Below are positions 7,043 to 15,658 of a DNA stretch of 15,658 nucleotides, piece by piece. The notes under the pieces were generated by a model. The model was given only the letters and a program-made list of their open reading frames with translations. It was not told where the DNA came from and ran no database searches. Within the stretch, counting starts at the first letter, position 1, and every line of letters begins with the position of its first letter. The translations under genes and the position numbers were made by a program. Source of the stretch: an uncultured Carnobacterium sp. (GTDB lineage Bacteria; Bacillota; Bacilli; Lactobacillales; Aerococcaceae); contig CALCML010000196.1 of the NCBI GenBank assembly GCA_937967765.1, forward strand, positions 1-15,658. The letters are read 5' to 3'.

Positions 7043-9304
7043 ATGAAAGACTTTAAACAATATGTAGAAGGAAACTTAGGCAAATCATTAAAAGACTGCT
7101 CAAAAGAAGAAGTTTACTTAGCATTATTACAATTTACAAAAGAAAAAAGCGCAGCCTTACCACAAAATAATGGTAAGAAAAAAGTGTATTACATTTCTGC
7201 TGAATTCTTAATCGGTAAATTATTATCAAACAACTTAATTAACTTAGGAATCTACGATGAAGTAAAAGAAGTGCTTGCTGAAGCAGGGCATACATTAGCG
7301 GAAATCGAAGAAATCGAATTAGAACCATCTTTAGGAAATGGTGGTCTAGGTCGTCTAGCAGCATGTTTCCTTGATTCTATCGCAACTCTTGGTTTAACAG
7401 GAGACGGCGTTGGTTTGAACTACCACTATGGTTTATTCGAACAAAAATTCAAAAACAACCAACAAGATGCAGTGCCAAACGTTTGGTTAACACCTGAAAG
7501 CTGGTTAGTTCCAACAGAAACTTCTTATAAAGTACCGTTTGCAGACTTTACATTAACATCAAAAATGTTTGATATCGATGTATTAGGATATGAACAATCT
7601 ACTAAAAACAAATTACACTTATTCGATGTTGATTCAATCGATGAGTCTTTAGTTTCAAGTGATTCAATCTCATTTGATAAAACACAAATCGCTAAAAACT
7701 TAACATTATTCTTATATCCAGATGATAGCGATGAGCAAGGTGAATTATTACGTATTTACCAACAATACTTCATGGTAAGTAACGGTGCTCAATTATTAAT
7801 CGACGAAGCACTTGCTAAAGGAAGTAACTTACACGACTTAGCAGAATATGCAACTGTTCAAATTAACGATACGCACCCATCAATGGTGATTCCTGAATTA
7901 ATTCGTTTACTTGGGGAACGTGGAATTGAATTCGATGAAGCAGTGGAAATCGTGTCAGCAATGACAGCTTATACAAACCACACAATTTTATCAGAAGCGT
8001 TAGAAAAATGGCCTTTAGCATACTTAGAAAAAGTAGTGCCACATTTAGTGCCAATTATTAAAGAATTAGACGCTCGCGTAAAAGCAAAATTCGAAGATCC
8101 ATCAGTAGCGATTATTGACGAACATGGTCGTGTTCACATGGCGCATATGGATATTCACTACGGATATAGCGTAAACGGTGTTGCGGCACTTCATACGGAT
8201 ATCTTAAAAGAAAGTGAATTGAAGAATTTCTATGAAATTTATCCAGAGAAGTTCAACAACAAAACAAACGGGATTACATTCCGTCGTTGGTTAATGCATG
8301 CCAACCCAGAACTTGCTAAATTATTAGATGAAACAATCGGAACTGAGTGGAGAAAGGATGCTACTAAATTAGAAGCGTTGAAAGCTTTCCGTCATGATGC
8401 GATTGTTCGCGAAAAATTAGACAAGATTAAACGTGACAATAAGAAACGTTTAAGTGTTTACCTACAAGAAAAACAAGGGATCACAGTGAATGAAAATTCT
8501 ATTTTTGATATCCAAATCAAACGTATGCACGAATATAAACGTCAACAAATGAACGCTTTATATGTGATTCATAAATATCTAGATATCAAGAGCGGAAACA
8601 TTCCAGCTAGACCAATTACAATTATCTTCGGTGGTAAAGCTGCTCCTGCGTATGTCATTGCACAAGACGTGATTCATTTAATTCTTTCATTATCTGAATT
8701 AATCGCCAATGACCCAGAAGTAAGCCCACACTTACAAGTGGTAATGGTTGAAAACTACAACGTTACAGCCGCAACACACTTAATTCCAGCATGTAATATT
8801 TCTGAACAAATTTCTCTTGCTTCTAAAGAAGCTAGCGGAACAGGAAATATGAAATTCATGCTAAACGGGGCATTAACTCTTGGTACTGAAGATGGTGCCA
8901 ACGTCGAAATCCACGAACTTGTTGGTGACGACAATATCTATATCTTCGGTGAGAAGAGTGATGAAGTTATTGCACACTATGAAAAAGGTGACTACAACGC
9001 TAGCAAATTTGCACAAAGAGACGCAATCCGTCCATTAGTGGAATTCGTGAAGAGTGACGCTTTACTAGAAGTTGGAAACCAAGAACGTCTAGAACGTCTA
9101 TACCATGAATTAACAACAAAAGACTGGTTCATGACATTACTAGACTTAGAAGATTACATTGAAACAAAAGAACGTATGTATCGCGATTTCGAAAACAGAG
9201 ATGAATGGAATGCTAAAGTAGTGACAAACATTGCAATGGCAGGATTCTTCTCAAGTGACCGTACAATCGAAGACTACAACCGTGACATTTGGAAATTAAA
9301 CTAA
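7043..9304 (+). CDS. glgP: Maltodextrin/glycogen phosphorylase, GT35
   Basis: A 753-residue pyridoxal-phosphate enzyme that cleaves terminal alpha-1,4-glucosyl units of maltodextrins with phosphate, giving glucose-1-phosphate. The PLP motif [14 protein letters not shown] is intact, with the Schiff-base Lys at residue 604. Other family blocks are [21 protein letters not shown] near 92-112, INDTHPSM near 273-280 and [14 protein letters not shown] near 488-501. Length and sequence resemble streptococcal GlgP (about 752 residues). No glycogen synthesis genes are nearby, and the neighbours are malQ and malR, so its substrate is probably imported maltodextrin (it could equally be called malP). AAGGAGAG lies six bases before the ATG. 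The gap to malQ is 28 bases, with no promoter or terminator. Confidence 0.95.
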   Translation: MKDFKQYVEGNLGKSLKDCSKEEVYLALLQFTKEKSAALPQNNGKKKVYYISAEFLIGKLLSNNLINLGIYDEVKEVLAEAGHTLAEIEEIELEPSLGNGGLGRLAACFLDSIATLGLTGDGVGLNYHYGLFEQKFKNNQQDAVPNVWLTPESWLVPTETSYKVPFADFTLTSKMFDIDVLGYEQSTKNKLHLFDVDSIDESLVSSDSISFDKTQIAKNLTLFLYPDDSDEQGELLRIYQQYFMVSNGAQLLIDEALAKGSNLHDLAEYATVQINDTHPSMVIPELIRLLGERGIEFDEAVEIVSAMTAYTNHTILSEALEKWPLAYLEKVVPHLVPIIKELDARVKAKFEDPSVAIIDEHGRVHMAHMDIHYGYSVNGVAALHTDILKESELKNFYEIYPEKFNNKTNGITFRRWLMHANPELAKLLDETIGTEWRKDATKLEALKAFRHDAIVREKLDKIKRDNKKRLSVYLQEKQGITVNENSIFDIQIKRMHEYKRQQMNALYVIHKYLDIKSGNIPARPITIIFGGKAAPAYVIAQDVIHLILSLSELIANDPEVSPHLQVVMVENYNVTAATHLIPACNISEQISLASKEASGTGNMKFMLNGALTLGTEDGANVEIHELVGDDNIYIFGEKSDEVIAHYEKGDYNASKFAQRDAIRPLVEFVKSDALLEVGNQERLERLYHELTTKDWFMTLLDLEDYIETKERMYRDFENRDEWNAKVVTNIAMAGFFSSDRTIEDYNRDIWKLN

Positions 9305-9326
9305 ATCGATTGAATGAAGGGACACG

Positions 9327-10778
9327 GTGAATTCCATGCAAATTAAAAACGAAGCAATGCTGATCACTTACTCAGACAGCATGGGAAGCAATATGAAGGA
9401 CTTAAAAGGAGTTCTTGATAAACATTTTAAAGGCGCGATTAGTGGGGTACATTTACTCCCATTCTTCCCGTCTACAGGGGATAGAGGATTTGCTCCAAGT
9501 GACTACACACGCGTAGACCCATCGCTTGGAACTTGGGAAGATGTGGATGCTCTAGGGGAACAATATTATTTAATGTTTGACTTCATGATTAACCATATTT
9601 CTCGTGAGTCTAAGTTCTTCCAAGATTTTAAAGAAAATCACGAGAACTCACCTTACAAAGATATGTTTATCCGTATTCATGAGTTTTTCCCAGAAGGTCG
9701 TCCAAATCAAGCGGATATCGACTTAATTTATAAACGTAAAGATAAAGCGCCGTTCCAAACGGTTCATTTTGCCGATGGAACAACAGAAGAAGTATGGAAC
9801 ACATTCGGTGAAGAGCAAATCGACCTTGATGTTCGTAAAGAAATCGTGAAAGAGTTTATTCGTGAAACGATTAAAGATATGGCAAGCCATGGCTGCTCAT
9901 TAATTCGTTTAGACGCTTTTGCTTATGCGATTAAAAAACTCGATACAAACGACTTCTTCGTAGAGCCAGATATTTGGGAATTATTAAATGAAGTTCGTGA
10001 TGAAGCAGCGAAATACCAAGTAGAATTGCTTCCTGAAATTCATGAGCATTATTCAATTCAAATGAAGATTGCTGACCATGATTACTTCGTATATGACTTT
10101 GCATTACCAATGGTAGTCTTATATTCACTATACTCAGGTAAATCAAATCGTTTAGCAAACTGGTTACAAATGAGTCCAATGAAGCAATTTACAACACTAG
10201 ATACGCATGACGGAATTGGTGTAGTGGATGCTAGAGACTTATTAACAGATGAAGAGTTAGATTACACTTCAAACAAATTATACGACGTAGGTGCCAACGT
10301 AAAACGTATCTACTCAAGTGAAAAATACAATAACTTAGATATCTATCAAATCAACAGCACTTACTACAGTGCCTTAGGAAATGATGATGCAAGTTACTTA
10401 TTATCACGTGTATTACAATGCTTTGCACCTGGTATTCCGCAAGTGTATTATGTTGGATTACTTGCTGGGGAAAATGACATCGAGTTATTAGAATCTTCAA
10501 AAGAAGGACGTAACATCAACCGTCATTACTACACATTAGAAGAAATCGACCGTGAAGTAGAACGTCCAGTCGTGAAAAAACTAATCAACTTATTACGCTT
10601 CAGAAATACATCAAAAGCGTTTGATTTAGAAGGTTCTTTTGAAGTAGAAACGCCAACTGAGAACACAATCGTAATTACACGTAAGGACGCTTCAGGTACT
10701 ACAGAAGCACGCTTAGAAGCAAACCTTGAAACAAAAGAGTTCACTATTTTCGAACAAGGAAATGTTGTGACTTTATAA
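9327..10778 (+). CDS. gtfA: Sucrose phosphorylase, GH13 subfamily 18
   Basis: A 483-residue cytoplasmic enzyme converting sucrose and phosphate to glucose-1-phosphate and fructose. It closely follows Streptococcus mutans GtfA from memory: [15 protein letters not shown] (44-58), [27 protein letters not shown] with nucleophile D196, LLPEIHEH with acid/base E237, TLDTHDGIG with D295, and the tail block [16 protein letters not shown]. Two starts are possible. GTG at 9327 is six bases from GAAGG. ATG at 9336 matches the usual family N terminus but leaves a long gap to the ribosome-binding site. I keep 9327 on spacing, without much confidence. Third gene of the malQ operon, 22 bases after glgP. Related specificities in this subfamily (sucrose-6-phosphate, glucosylglycerate) seem less likely. 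Confidence 0.92.
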   Translation: MNSMQIKNEAMLITYSDSMGSNMKDLKGVLDKHFKGAISGVHLLPFFPSTGDRGFAPSDYTRVDPSLGTWEDVDALGEQYYLMFDFMINHISRESKFFQDFKENHENSPYKDMFIRIHEFFPEGRPNQADIDLIYKRKDKAPFQTVHFADGTTEEVWNTFGEEQIDLDVRKEIVKEFIRETIKDMASHGCSLIRLDAFAYAIKKLDTNDFFVEPDIWELLNEVRDEAAKYQVELLPEIHEHYSIQMKIADHDYFVYDFALPMVVLYSLYSGKSNRLANWLQMSPMKQFTTLDTHDGIGVVDARDLLTDEELDYTSNKLYDVGANVKRIYSSEKYNNLDIYQINSTYYSALGNDDASYLLSRVLQCFAPGIPQVYYVGLLAGENDIELLESSKEGRNINRHYYTLEEIDREVERPVVKKLINLLRFRNTSKAFDLEGSFEVETPTENTIVITRKDASGTTEARLEANLETKEFTIFEQGNVVTL

Positions 10779-10793
10779 AATGAAACATAGATT

Positions 10794-10827
10794 GACGTGT
10801 GGAGTTCTTCCACACGTCTTATTTTTT
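10794..10827 (+). terminator. Terminator of the malQ-glgP-gtfA operon
   Basis: GACGTGTGGA (10794-10803) pairs perfectly with TCCACACGTC (10809-10818) over a five-base loop. A T-rich tail runs to 10827. It begins 15 bases after the gtfA stop. Confidence 0.93.
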
Positions 10828-10857
10828 CGCAAAAGAATAGTACTTAATGGGCAGATA

Positions 10858-10866
10858 TGATAAAAT
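10858..10866 (+). promoter_or_regulatory. Extended -10 promoter of pnp
   Basis: TGATAAAAT fits the extended -10 pattern TGnTATAAT. No good -35 is found 17 bp upstream (TAGTAC at 10838). Transcription would start near 10873, giving a leader of roughly 125 bases. TATGAT at 10856-10861 is an overlapping alternative. Confidence 0.5.
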
Positions 10867-10886
10867 GACTCTGTATGACAAACTTT

Positions 10887-10973
10887 GTATCTTCTAGAGT
10901 CATCTTACTTTAGAAATAAAAGCGGTTGAACCCGTCGAACGTTTTTATTTCTAAAAGTAGGTCTGGAAGATAC
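10887..10973 (+). promoter_or_regulatory. Long imperfect hairpin in the pnp leader
   Basis: A single extended stem can form. The outer part pairs 10887-10898 with 10962-10973 (12 bp, one G-U). After a five-base bulge (10899-10903), 10904-10910 pairs with 10955-10961 (7 bp). One bulged A follows, then 10911-10924 pairs with 10940-10953 (14 bp). A G-A mismatch and four more pairs cap it, with loop ACCCG (10930-10934), for about 37 pairs in all. It ends 11 bases before the ribosome-binding site and is not followed by a T-run, so it is not a terminator. Its length suits RNase III cleavage. E. coli and Streptomyces pnp mRNAs are controlled through RNase III-cut leader hairpins, which suggests a similar control here. 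Confidence 0.75.
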
Positions 10974-10999
10974 GCAAATAAGAGAAAAGGAGATTAGTT

Positions 11000-13111
11000 A
11001 TGTCAGAAAAGAAAGTTTTTAGCTACAACTGGGGCGGACGTCAATTAACTGTTGAAATCGGCCAATTAGCAAAACAAGCCAATGGTGCTGTTTTAGTACG
11101 CTACGGTGATACTGTTGTGTTAACAGCGGCTGTTGGTACAAAACAAGCAAAAGATACAGATTTCTTCCCGTTAACAGTGAACTACGAAGAAAAAATGTAT
11201 GCAGCAGGTAAAATCCCTGGAGGCTTCATCAAACGTGAAGGTCGTCCAAGTGAACATGCTACTCTTACAGCGCGTTTAATCGACCGTCCAATCCGTCCAA
11301 TGTTTGCGGAAGGTTTCCGTAACGAAGTACAAATCACAAATACTGTAATGTCAGTAGATCCTAACTGCCCACCAGAAATGGCAGCAATGTTTGGTTCTTC
11401 ATTAGCATTATGTATTTCAGATATTCCATTTGATGGACCAATCGCTGGGGTAGACGTTGGTCGTGTAAACGGTGAATACGTCATTAACCCAACAACAGAA
11501 CAAAAAGAAAACTCAGATATCGAATTATCTGTAGCTGGTACTGCAACTGCCATCAACATGGTAGAAAGTTCAGCTAAAGAAGTGAACGAAGAAGATATGC
11601 TTGGTGCATTATTATTCGGTCACGAAGAAATCAAAAAATTAGTAGCTTTCCAAGAAGAAATCGTTCGCGAAGTTGGTAAAGAAAAAATGGAAGTGACTTT
11701 ACTTTCATTCGATCCATCTATCGAAGCACAAGTAAAAGATTTATTCAGCGATGCGATGATTAAAGCGATTCAAACCGAAGAAAAATTAGCACGTGAAGCA
11801 AATATCGAAAAAGTAAAAGAAACAGCTATCGAGTATTTCGAAGCAGTGTTAGAAGAAAATGAAGAAAAAGTAGGACTTCTAAAACAAGTTTCTCAATTAG
11901 TTGATAACTTAGAAAAAGACGAAGTACGTCGTTTAATCACTGAAGAAAAAGTACGTCCTGATGGTCGTAAGATTGACGAAATTCGTCCATTATCTTCAGA
12001 AATCGACTTATTACCACGTGTTCACGGTTCAGGTTTATTCACTCGTGGACAAACGCAAGCATTAACTTCAGCAACACTTGCACCTCTTGGAGAATACCAA
12101 GTGATTGATGGTTTAGGAATCGAAGAAGGGAAACGATTCATTCACCACTACAACTTCCCACAATTCTCTGTAGGTTCAGTAGGTCGTGCTGGTAGCCCAG
12201 GCCGTCGTGAAATTGGTCACGGTGCGCTAGGGGAACGTGCATTGAAACAAGTGATTCCAAGTCCAGAAGAATTCCCTTACACAATCCGTCTTGTATCAGA
12301 AGTATTAGAATCAAACGGTTCTTCTTCTCAAGCAAGTATTTGTGCGGGAACATTAGCATTGATGGCTGCTGGTGTGCCAATTAAAGCACCTGTAGCAGGT
12401 ATCGCGATGGGTCTTATTTCAGACGGTACAAACTACACAGTCTTAACAGATATCCAAGGGTTAGAAGACCACTTAGGAGACATGGACTTTAAAGTAGCCG
12501 GAACAAAAGACGGAATTACAGCTCTTCAAATGGATATTAAGATTCAAGGGATTACAGAACAAATCTTACGTGAAGCCCTAACGCAAGCGAAGAAAGCACG
12601 TTTTGAAATTCTTGAAGAATTAACATCAACAATTGCAGAACCTCGTAAAGAGTTAAGCCCATACGCACCTAAGATTGAAATGATTTCTATCCACCCTGAT
12701 AAGATTAAAGTCGTTATCGGACGTGGTGGGGAAACAATCAACTCTATCATCGACGAAACAGGCGTTAAAATCGATATCGACCAAGAAGGGCACGTATCTA
12801 TCGCTTCTACAGATGCTGCTATGATTCAACGTGCAAAAGAAATCATCGAAGATTTAACACGTGAAATCGAAGTAGGTCAAGTGTACGAAGGAACTGTACG
12901 CCGTATCGAAAAATTCGGTGCATTCGTAGAAATCGCTAAAGGAAAAGATGGATTAGTTCACATCTCTGAATTAGCACACGAACGCGTTGGTAAAGTAGAA
13001 GATGTACTTGCTTTAGGCGACAAAGTAACTGTGAAAGTGATCGAAATCGACGGACAAGGACGTATCAACTTATCACGTAAAGCATTATTACCAAAAGAAG
13101 ATAAAGAATAA
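11000..13111 (+). CDS. pnp: Polyribonucleotide nucleotidyltransferase (PNPase)
   Basis: A 703-residue 3'-to-5' phosphorolytic exoribonuclease, trimeric and a main player in mRNA decay. Domain order is complete: a first RNase PH-like domain (about 10-140), an all-helical linker, a second catalytic RNase PH domain (about 315-545), KH and S1. Visible motifs are [24 protein letters not shown], and [12 protein letters not shown] with D490 and D496 matching the catalytic Asp pair of E. coli. The KH signature [16 protein letters not shown] starts near 573, and S1 runs about 624-693 ([31 protein letters not shown]). AAAAGGAG precedes the ATG. It has its own promoter and terminator, then an RNase J gene, making a small RNA-decay cluster. 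It is not next to rpsO as in many Firmicutes. Confidence 0.98.
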   Translation: MSEKKVFSYNWGGRQLTVEIGQLAKQANGAVLVRYGDTVVLTAAVGTKQAKDTDFFPLTVNYEEKMYAAGKIPGGFIKREGRPSEHATLTARLIDRPIRPMFAEGFRNEVQITNTVMSVDPNCPPEMAAMFGSSLALCISDIPFDGPIAGVDVGRVNGEYVINPTTEQKENSDIELSVAGTATAINMVESSAKEVNEEDMLGALLFGHEEIKKLVAFQEEIVREVGKEKMEVTLLSFDPSIEAQVKDLFSDAMIKAIQTEEKLAREANIEKVKETAIEYFEAVLEENEEKVGLLKQVSQLVDNLEKDEVRRLITEEKVRPDGRKIDEIRPLSSEIDLLPRVHGSGLFTRGQTQALTSATLAPLGEYQVIDGLGIEEGKRFIHHYNFPQFSVGSVGRAGSPGRREIGHGALGERALKQVIPSPEEFPYTIRLVSEVLESNGSSSQASICAGTLALMAAGVPIKAPVAGIAMGLISDGTNYTVLTDIQGLEDHLGDMDFKVAGTKDGITALQMDIKIQGITEQILREALTQAKKARFEILEELTSTIAEPRKELSPYAPKIEMISIHPDKIKVVIGRGGETINSIIDETGVKIDIDQEGHVSIASTDAAMIQRAKEIIEDLTREIEVGQVYEGTVRRIEKFGAFVEIAKGKDGLVHISELAHERVGKVEDVLALGDKVTVKVIEIDGQGRINLSRKALLPKEDKE

Positions 13112-13123
13112 TCTTTCAATTCT

Positions 13124-13151
13124 AGCCTCTGCATTTTGCAGGGGCTTTTTT
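13124..13151 (+). terminator. Terminator of pnp
   Basis: AGCCTCTGCA (13124-13133) pairs with TGCAGGGGCT (13137-13146), one G-T pair, three-base loop. A T-run to 13151 follows. It starts 13 bases past the pnp stop. Confidence 0.92.
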
Positions 13152-13193
13152 GTTTCTTCAAAAAGTACAGCAATAGAGCACTTCATGGATTCT

Positions 13194-13229
13194 TTGATAT
13201 TCGCAAAAAAACGACAAATATGATATTCT
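13194..13229 (+). promoter_or_regulatory. Possible promoter of the RNase J2 gene
   Basis: Two overlapping readings exist. One is TTGATA (13194) with TATGAT (13219) at 19 bp. The other is an extended -10, TGATATTCT (13221-13229), with weak TCGCAA (13201) at 17 bp. Either gives a leader of about 65-70 bases, which contains a small GGG/CCC-closed hairpin at 13243-13260. Confidence 0.4.
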
Positions 13230-13300
13230 TATAGAGTATATAGGGTGGAAAATTCTGCCCAGAGGAATCAATTTAAATAATAGAAAATGAGAGGTAAACC

Positions 13301-14974
13301 ATGAGTTCAATTAAAATCATCGCACTTGGTGGTGTGAGAGAAAACGGTAAGAGCTTATATGCCGTTGAAGTGGAAGAAGAGATCTTCGTCTTAGATTGCG
13401 GTCTTGTCTATCCAGAAGATGAACTATTAGGGATTGATGTTGTCATTCCTGATTTCACATACTTAGAAGAAAATAGAGACCGTATTGCAGGGGTCTTCTT
13501 AACGCACGGACATGCCGATGCTGTTGGAGCCTTGCCTTATTTCTTACAAAATATCGATGCGCCGGTATTCGGTTCAAAATTAACGATTGCTCTTGCAAAA
13601 TACTATGTAGAGTCTTCAAATATTGTTAAAGGATTTGACGACTATCATGAAGTGACAGAAAATACAGAGATTGATTTTCCAACTGCAACCGTGAAGTTCT
13701 TTAAAACAACGCACACAATTCCAGATTCATTAGCGATTGTCATCAAGACAAGCGAAGGAAATATTGTGTACACTGGGGACTTCAAGTTCGACCAAAGTGC
13801 TGCAGTGGAATATCAAACAAACTTTGGACGAATCGCCGATGTCGGTGAAGACTATGTATTAGCGCTTCTTAGTGATTCAAGTGATGCAGAAAGTACTGTT
13901 GAAAACGTCAGCGACCGTAAAGTAGCAGAAACGATGCTAGAAACCTTCATGAATGCAGAAGGCCGTATTATCGTTGCCTGCGTTGCAAGTAATATTTTAC
14001 GTATTCAACAAGTCATTAATGCTGCTTACGAGTCAGGCCGCAAGATTTTCCTAACAGGATCTGAGCTTGAAGAAATCGTCAATATCGCATTAAGCTTGAA
14101 TAAATTAACAGTTCCAGATAAAGAGTTAATCGTGAACTTCAATCAAATGAAGAAATTAGCCGATGATGAATTAGTCATCCTTGAAACTGGAAATGCCGGA
14201 GAGCCAATTAAAGCCTTGCAAAAGATGGCGCTTGGACGTCACCGTCAAGTGAACTTACACGAAGGCGACTTAGTGTATATCGCAACAACTCCATCTGTAG
14301 CAATGGAAACACAAATCGCTCGCACAAAAGACTTAATCTACCGTGCGGATGCGGAAGTGTTCGAAATGGCTAACAGCAAGAAATCAAGTGGTCACGCAAC
14401 TCCAAACGACTTGAAGTTGATGATGAACTTACTTCAACCAACATTCTTCATCCCAGTTCAAGGGGAATATCGCAGCCTCTTAGCGCATGCAGAACTCGCC
14501 AATGAATTAGGCATTCCATATAAAAACATCTTCATTCCTGGTAAAGGGGATGTCGTGGAAATCGAAAACGGCCGCATGAGCGTTACTGGACAAGTTCCAG
14601 CAGGAAATGTCTTAGTTGACGGAATCGGTGTTGGAGATATCGGAAATATCGTTCTAAAAGACCGTAAGATTCTTTCTGAAGATGGCGTATTCGTTGCAGT
14701 TGTGACGATTTCAAGACGTCTAGGAAAAATCCTTAGCGGACCACAAATTATTTCACGCGGATTCGTGTATATGAAGACAAGTGAAGAACTCTTAACAGAA
14801 GCTCAAAAGATTGTGACAGAAGTTGTCGAAGAAAACTTGGCAAGTGATGATTTCGAATGGCCACGCCTAAAACAAGAAGTCAGAGACGCGTTAAGTCGTT
14901 ACTTATTCGATAAAACAAAACGTCGCCCAGTCATCTTACCGATGATTATGGAAGCTTCGAACTATAAGAAATAA
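13301..14974 (+). CDS. rnjB: Ribonuclease J2, metallo-beta-lactamase/beta-CASP RNase
   Basis: A 557-residue protein of the RNase J family, which combines endonuclease and 5'-to-3' exonuclease activity in Gram-positive RNA decay and rRNA processing. The N terminus GGVRENGKSLY and LDCGLVYPEDELLGIDVVIPD match the family. The metal motif, normally HxHxDH, reads HGHADA (69-74): the last His is Ala. Further ligands H138 (THTIPDS) and D160 (YTGDFKFD) remain. A GGVREN start and a degraded motif are typical of J2 rather than J1. J2 normally works in a complex with active J1, which would be encoded elsewhere. The beta-CASP part includes SSGHATPNDL and PVQGEYRS, followed by the C-terminal domain. AGAGGT precedes the ATG. 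Confidence 0.88.
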   Translation: MSSIKIIALGGVRENGKSLYAVEVEEEIFVLDCGLVYPEDELLGIDVVIPDFTYLEENRDRIAGVFLTHGHADAVGALPYFLQNIDAPVFGSKLTIALAKYYVESSNIVKGFDDYHEVTENTEIDFPTATVKFFKTTHTIPDSLAIVIKTSEGNIVYTGDFKFDQSAAVEYQTNFGRIADVGEDYVLALLSDSSDAESTVENVSDRKVAETMLETFMNAEGRIIVACVASNILRIQQVINAAYESGRKIFLTGSELEEIVNIALSLNKLTVPDKELIVNFNQMKKLADDELVILETGNAGEPIKALQKMALGRHRQVNLHEGDLVYIATTPSVAMETQIARTKDLIYRADAEVFEMANSKKSSGHATPNDLKLMMNLLQPTFFIPVQGEYRSLLAHAELANELGIPYKNIFIPGKGDVVEIENGRMSVTGQVPAGNVLVDGIGVGDIGNIVLKDRKILSEDGVFVAVVTISRRLGKILSGPQIISRGFVYMKTSEELLTEAQKIVTEVVEENLASDDFEWPRLKQEVRDALSRYLFDKTKRRPVILPMIMEASNYKK

Positions 14975-14994
14975 TTGAATTTAAGGAGATTAGA

Positions 14995-15600
14995 ATGAAT
15001 TCAAAAGCAGTTAAAATCTTACTTGAAGTACTTGGAGCCGTTGTGGTAAGTGCGATATTATCGTTTATCCCACAAGAGGCACTTCCATTTGTCGTAGACC
15101 TTGCGATTATCCCATTAATCTTCGTGGCATTACGTCGCGGTTTAGTGTGGGGATGCATTGCGAGCGTGTTGTTCGGTGTCATCCATATGTTTATTCATCC
15201 AAGTGGAGCAGGATACTTTATGGTGCCTTTCCACGATTCAGTGATGGCATACGGATTCGTGGGCGTTGCAGGATTCTTTGCACGTAACACCGTTCGTACA
15301 GCCTTCAATGCGCGTACATCATCAACAACATTAAACGTTGTAACAGCAAGCTTTATCGCAACTTTTGTCAGCTATGGTTTCCATGCCATTGGTACAGCCA
15401 TCGGTGCACCATCTCTATTCTCAGCTGAGAAAGTAGCCTTAGCACAAGGTTTCTTCAGCTTTGGCATGAACTTTGTTGTGACATTAGTAGTGACACTCGT
15501 ACTTTTAGTAACACCAATTTACGTGAAACGTTCGCTATATATTCCAAAAGGAACACGTTTCTTATCACGTCGCGAACAATCACATTTATTAAACGATTAA
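14995..15600 (+). CDS. thiT: ThiT-like ECF transporter S component (thiamine or related ligand)
   Basis: A 201-residue, very hydrophobic protein with about six membrane segments: about 11-25, 31-46, 51-68, 82-96, 114-136 and 154-175. The block LIFVALRRGLVWG and VGVAGFF match the YuaJ/ThiT family, whose members bind thiamine and join the shared EcfT-EcfA module. Against Lactococcus ThiT from memory, His125 and Asn151 correspond to H130 and N159. Glu84 becomes D81, Lys121 becomes S126, Tyr146 becomes F154, and the Trp residues are missing. The ligand may therefore differ from thiamine. It begins 20 bases after the RNase J2 stop with AAGGAG, so it is probably cotranscribed, and no TPP riboswitch precedes it. 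Family call is fair; the symbol is tentative. Confidence 0.65.
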   Translation: MNSKAVKILLEVLGAVVVSAILSFIPQEALPFVVDLAIIPLIFVALRRGLVWGCIASVLFGVIHMFIHPSGAGYFMVPFHDSVMAYGFVGVAGFFARNTVRTAFNARTSSTTLNVVTASFIATFVSYGFHAIGTAIGAPSLFSAEKVALAQGFFSFGMNFVVTLVVTLVLLVTPIYVKRSLYIPKGTRFLSRREQSHLLND

Positions 15601-15605
15601 TAGTA

Positions 15606-15647
15606 AAAAAGAGAAAGACCCTGATTCGTCGCGGTCTTTTTTCTTTC
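15606..15647 (+). terminator. Terminator after the ThiT-like gene
   Basis: AAAGACC (15614-15620) pairs with GGTCTTT (15633-15639), extendable by A-T/G-T pairs outward. The loop can add three pairs around TTCG (15625-15628). A run of T follows, to 15647. It closes the rnjB-thiT unit. Confidence 0.8.
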
Positions 15648-15658
15648 AATTTTGAGAG

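Noticed and set aside
10529..10813. Minus-strand open frame over the gtfA 3' end and terminator
   Set aside because: It runs through a strong terminator stem and lies antisense to conserved gtfA sequence. No protein family is recognisable.
10866..10902. Perfect inverted repeat TGACTCT/AGAGTCA that could compete with the pnp leader hairpin as an alternative fold
   Set aside because: The left arm overlaps the -10 element and lies at or before the predicted transcription start, so it is probably absent from the RNA.
11182..11559. Open frame of 125 codons on the minus strand inside pnp
   Set aside because: It lies wholly antisense to a well-conserved PNPase, has no recognisable domain and no ribosome-binding site of note. 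It is a by-product of pnp codon use.
10826..13225. Shared TTCGCAAAA and ATATGATA strings upstream of pnp and of rnjB, as a possible common operator
   Set aside because: The distance between the two strings differs (29 versus 18 bases). One string overlaps the gtfA terminator tail and the other is just a -10-like sequence, so chance is the simpler explanation.
14975..14994. TPP riboswitch expected before a thiT gene
   Set aside because: Only 20 bases separate rnjB and the ThiT-like gene, which leaves room for a ribosome-binding site but no THI-box.
1..15658. CRISPR arrays, insertion sequences, prophage genes, tRNA or rRNA
   Set aside because: No regularly spaced repeats, transposase or phage motifs, or tRNA cloverleaf patterns were seen on reading the whole window.

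Overview
The window reads as chromosome of a low-GC Gram-positive of the order Lactobacillales. MalR, MalQ, GlgP and sucrose phosphorylase resemble their streptococcal counterparts closely. A PgdA-type peptidoglycan deacetylase, an RNase J2 and a ThiT-like ECF subunit also fit that group. Gene content and order would suit Granulicatella or a relative, but the genus is my inference and nothing here proves it. I see no phage, insertion sequence, integrase, CRISPR array, tRNA or rRNA.

Layout. Bases 1-269 hold the 3' end of a polysaccharide deacetylase. Next is rpsO (403-672), with its own promoter, a structured leader and a terminator with a TTCG loop. A ten-kilobase alpha-glucan block follows. 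On the minus strand it runs malE, malF, malG, malR (reading from 5138 down to 842). Divergently on the plus strand it runs malQ, glgP, gtfA (5476-10778). The divergent promoters share a 337-bp intergenic region with LacI-type operators of the GCAAACG kind over both promoters. The right third holds pnp (PNPase) behind an unusually long leader hairpin, an RNase J2 gene, and a membrane protein related to the ThiT thiamine S component.

How it works together. MalEFG is a binding-protein-dependent CUT1 importer for alpha-glucosides, most likely maltodextrins, but it lacks an ATPase here. MalQ disproportionates short glucans, GlgP phosphorolyses longer ones to glucose-1-phosphate, and GtfA makes the same product from sucrose. 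MalR closely resembles the streptococcal maltose repressor and probably controls both arms through the shared intergenic region. The sugar block lies between rpsO and pnp, which are neighbours in many Firmicutes, so it looks like an old insertion or rearrangement into an RNA-metabolism locus.

The window is mostly well-known biology. The points most worth a second look are the roughly 37-bp imperfect hairpin in the pnp leader (a candidate RNase III/PNPase control element), the ThiT-like protein whose predicted thiamine pocket looks altered, the stem-loop between malE and malF that lacks a T-run, and the overlapping operators at the malQ start site.
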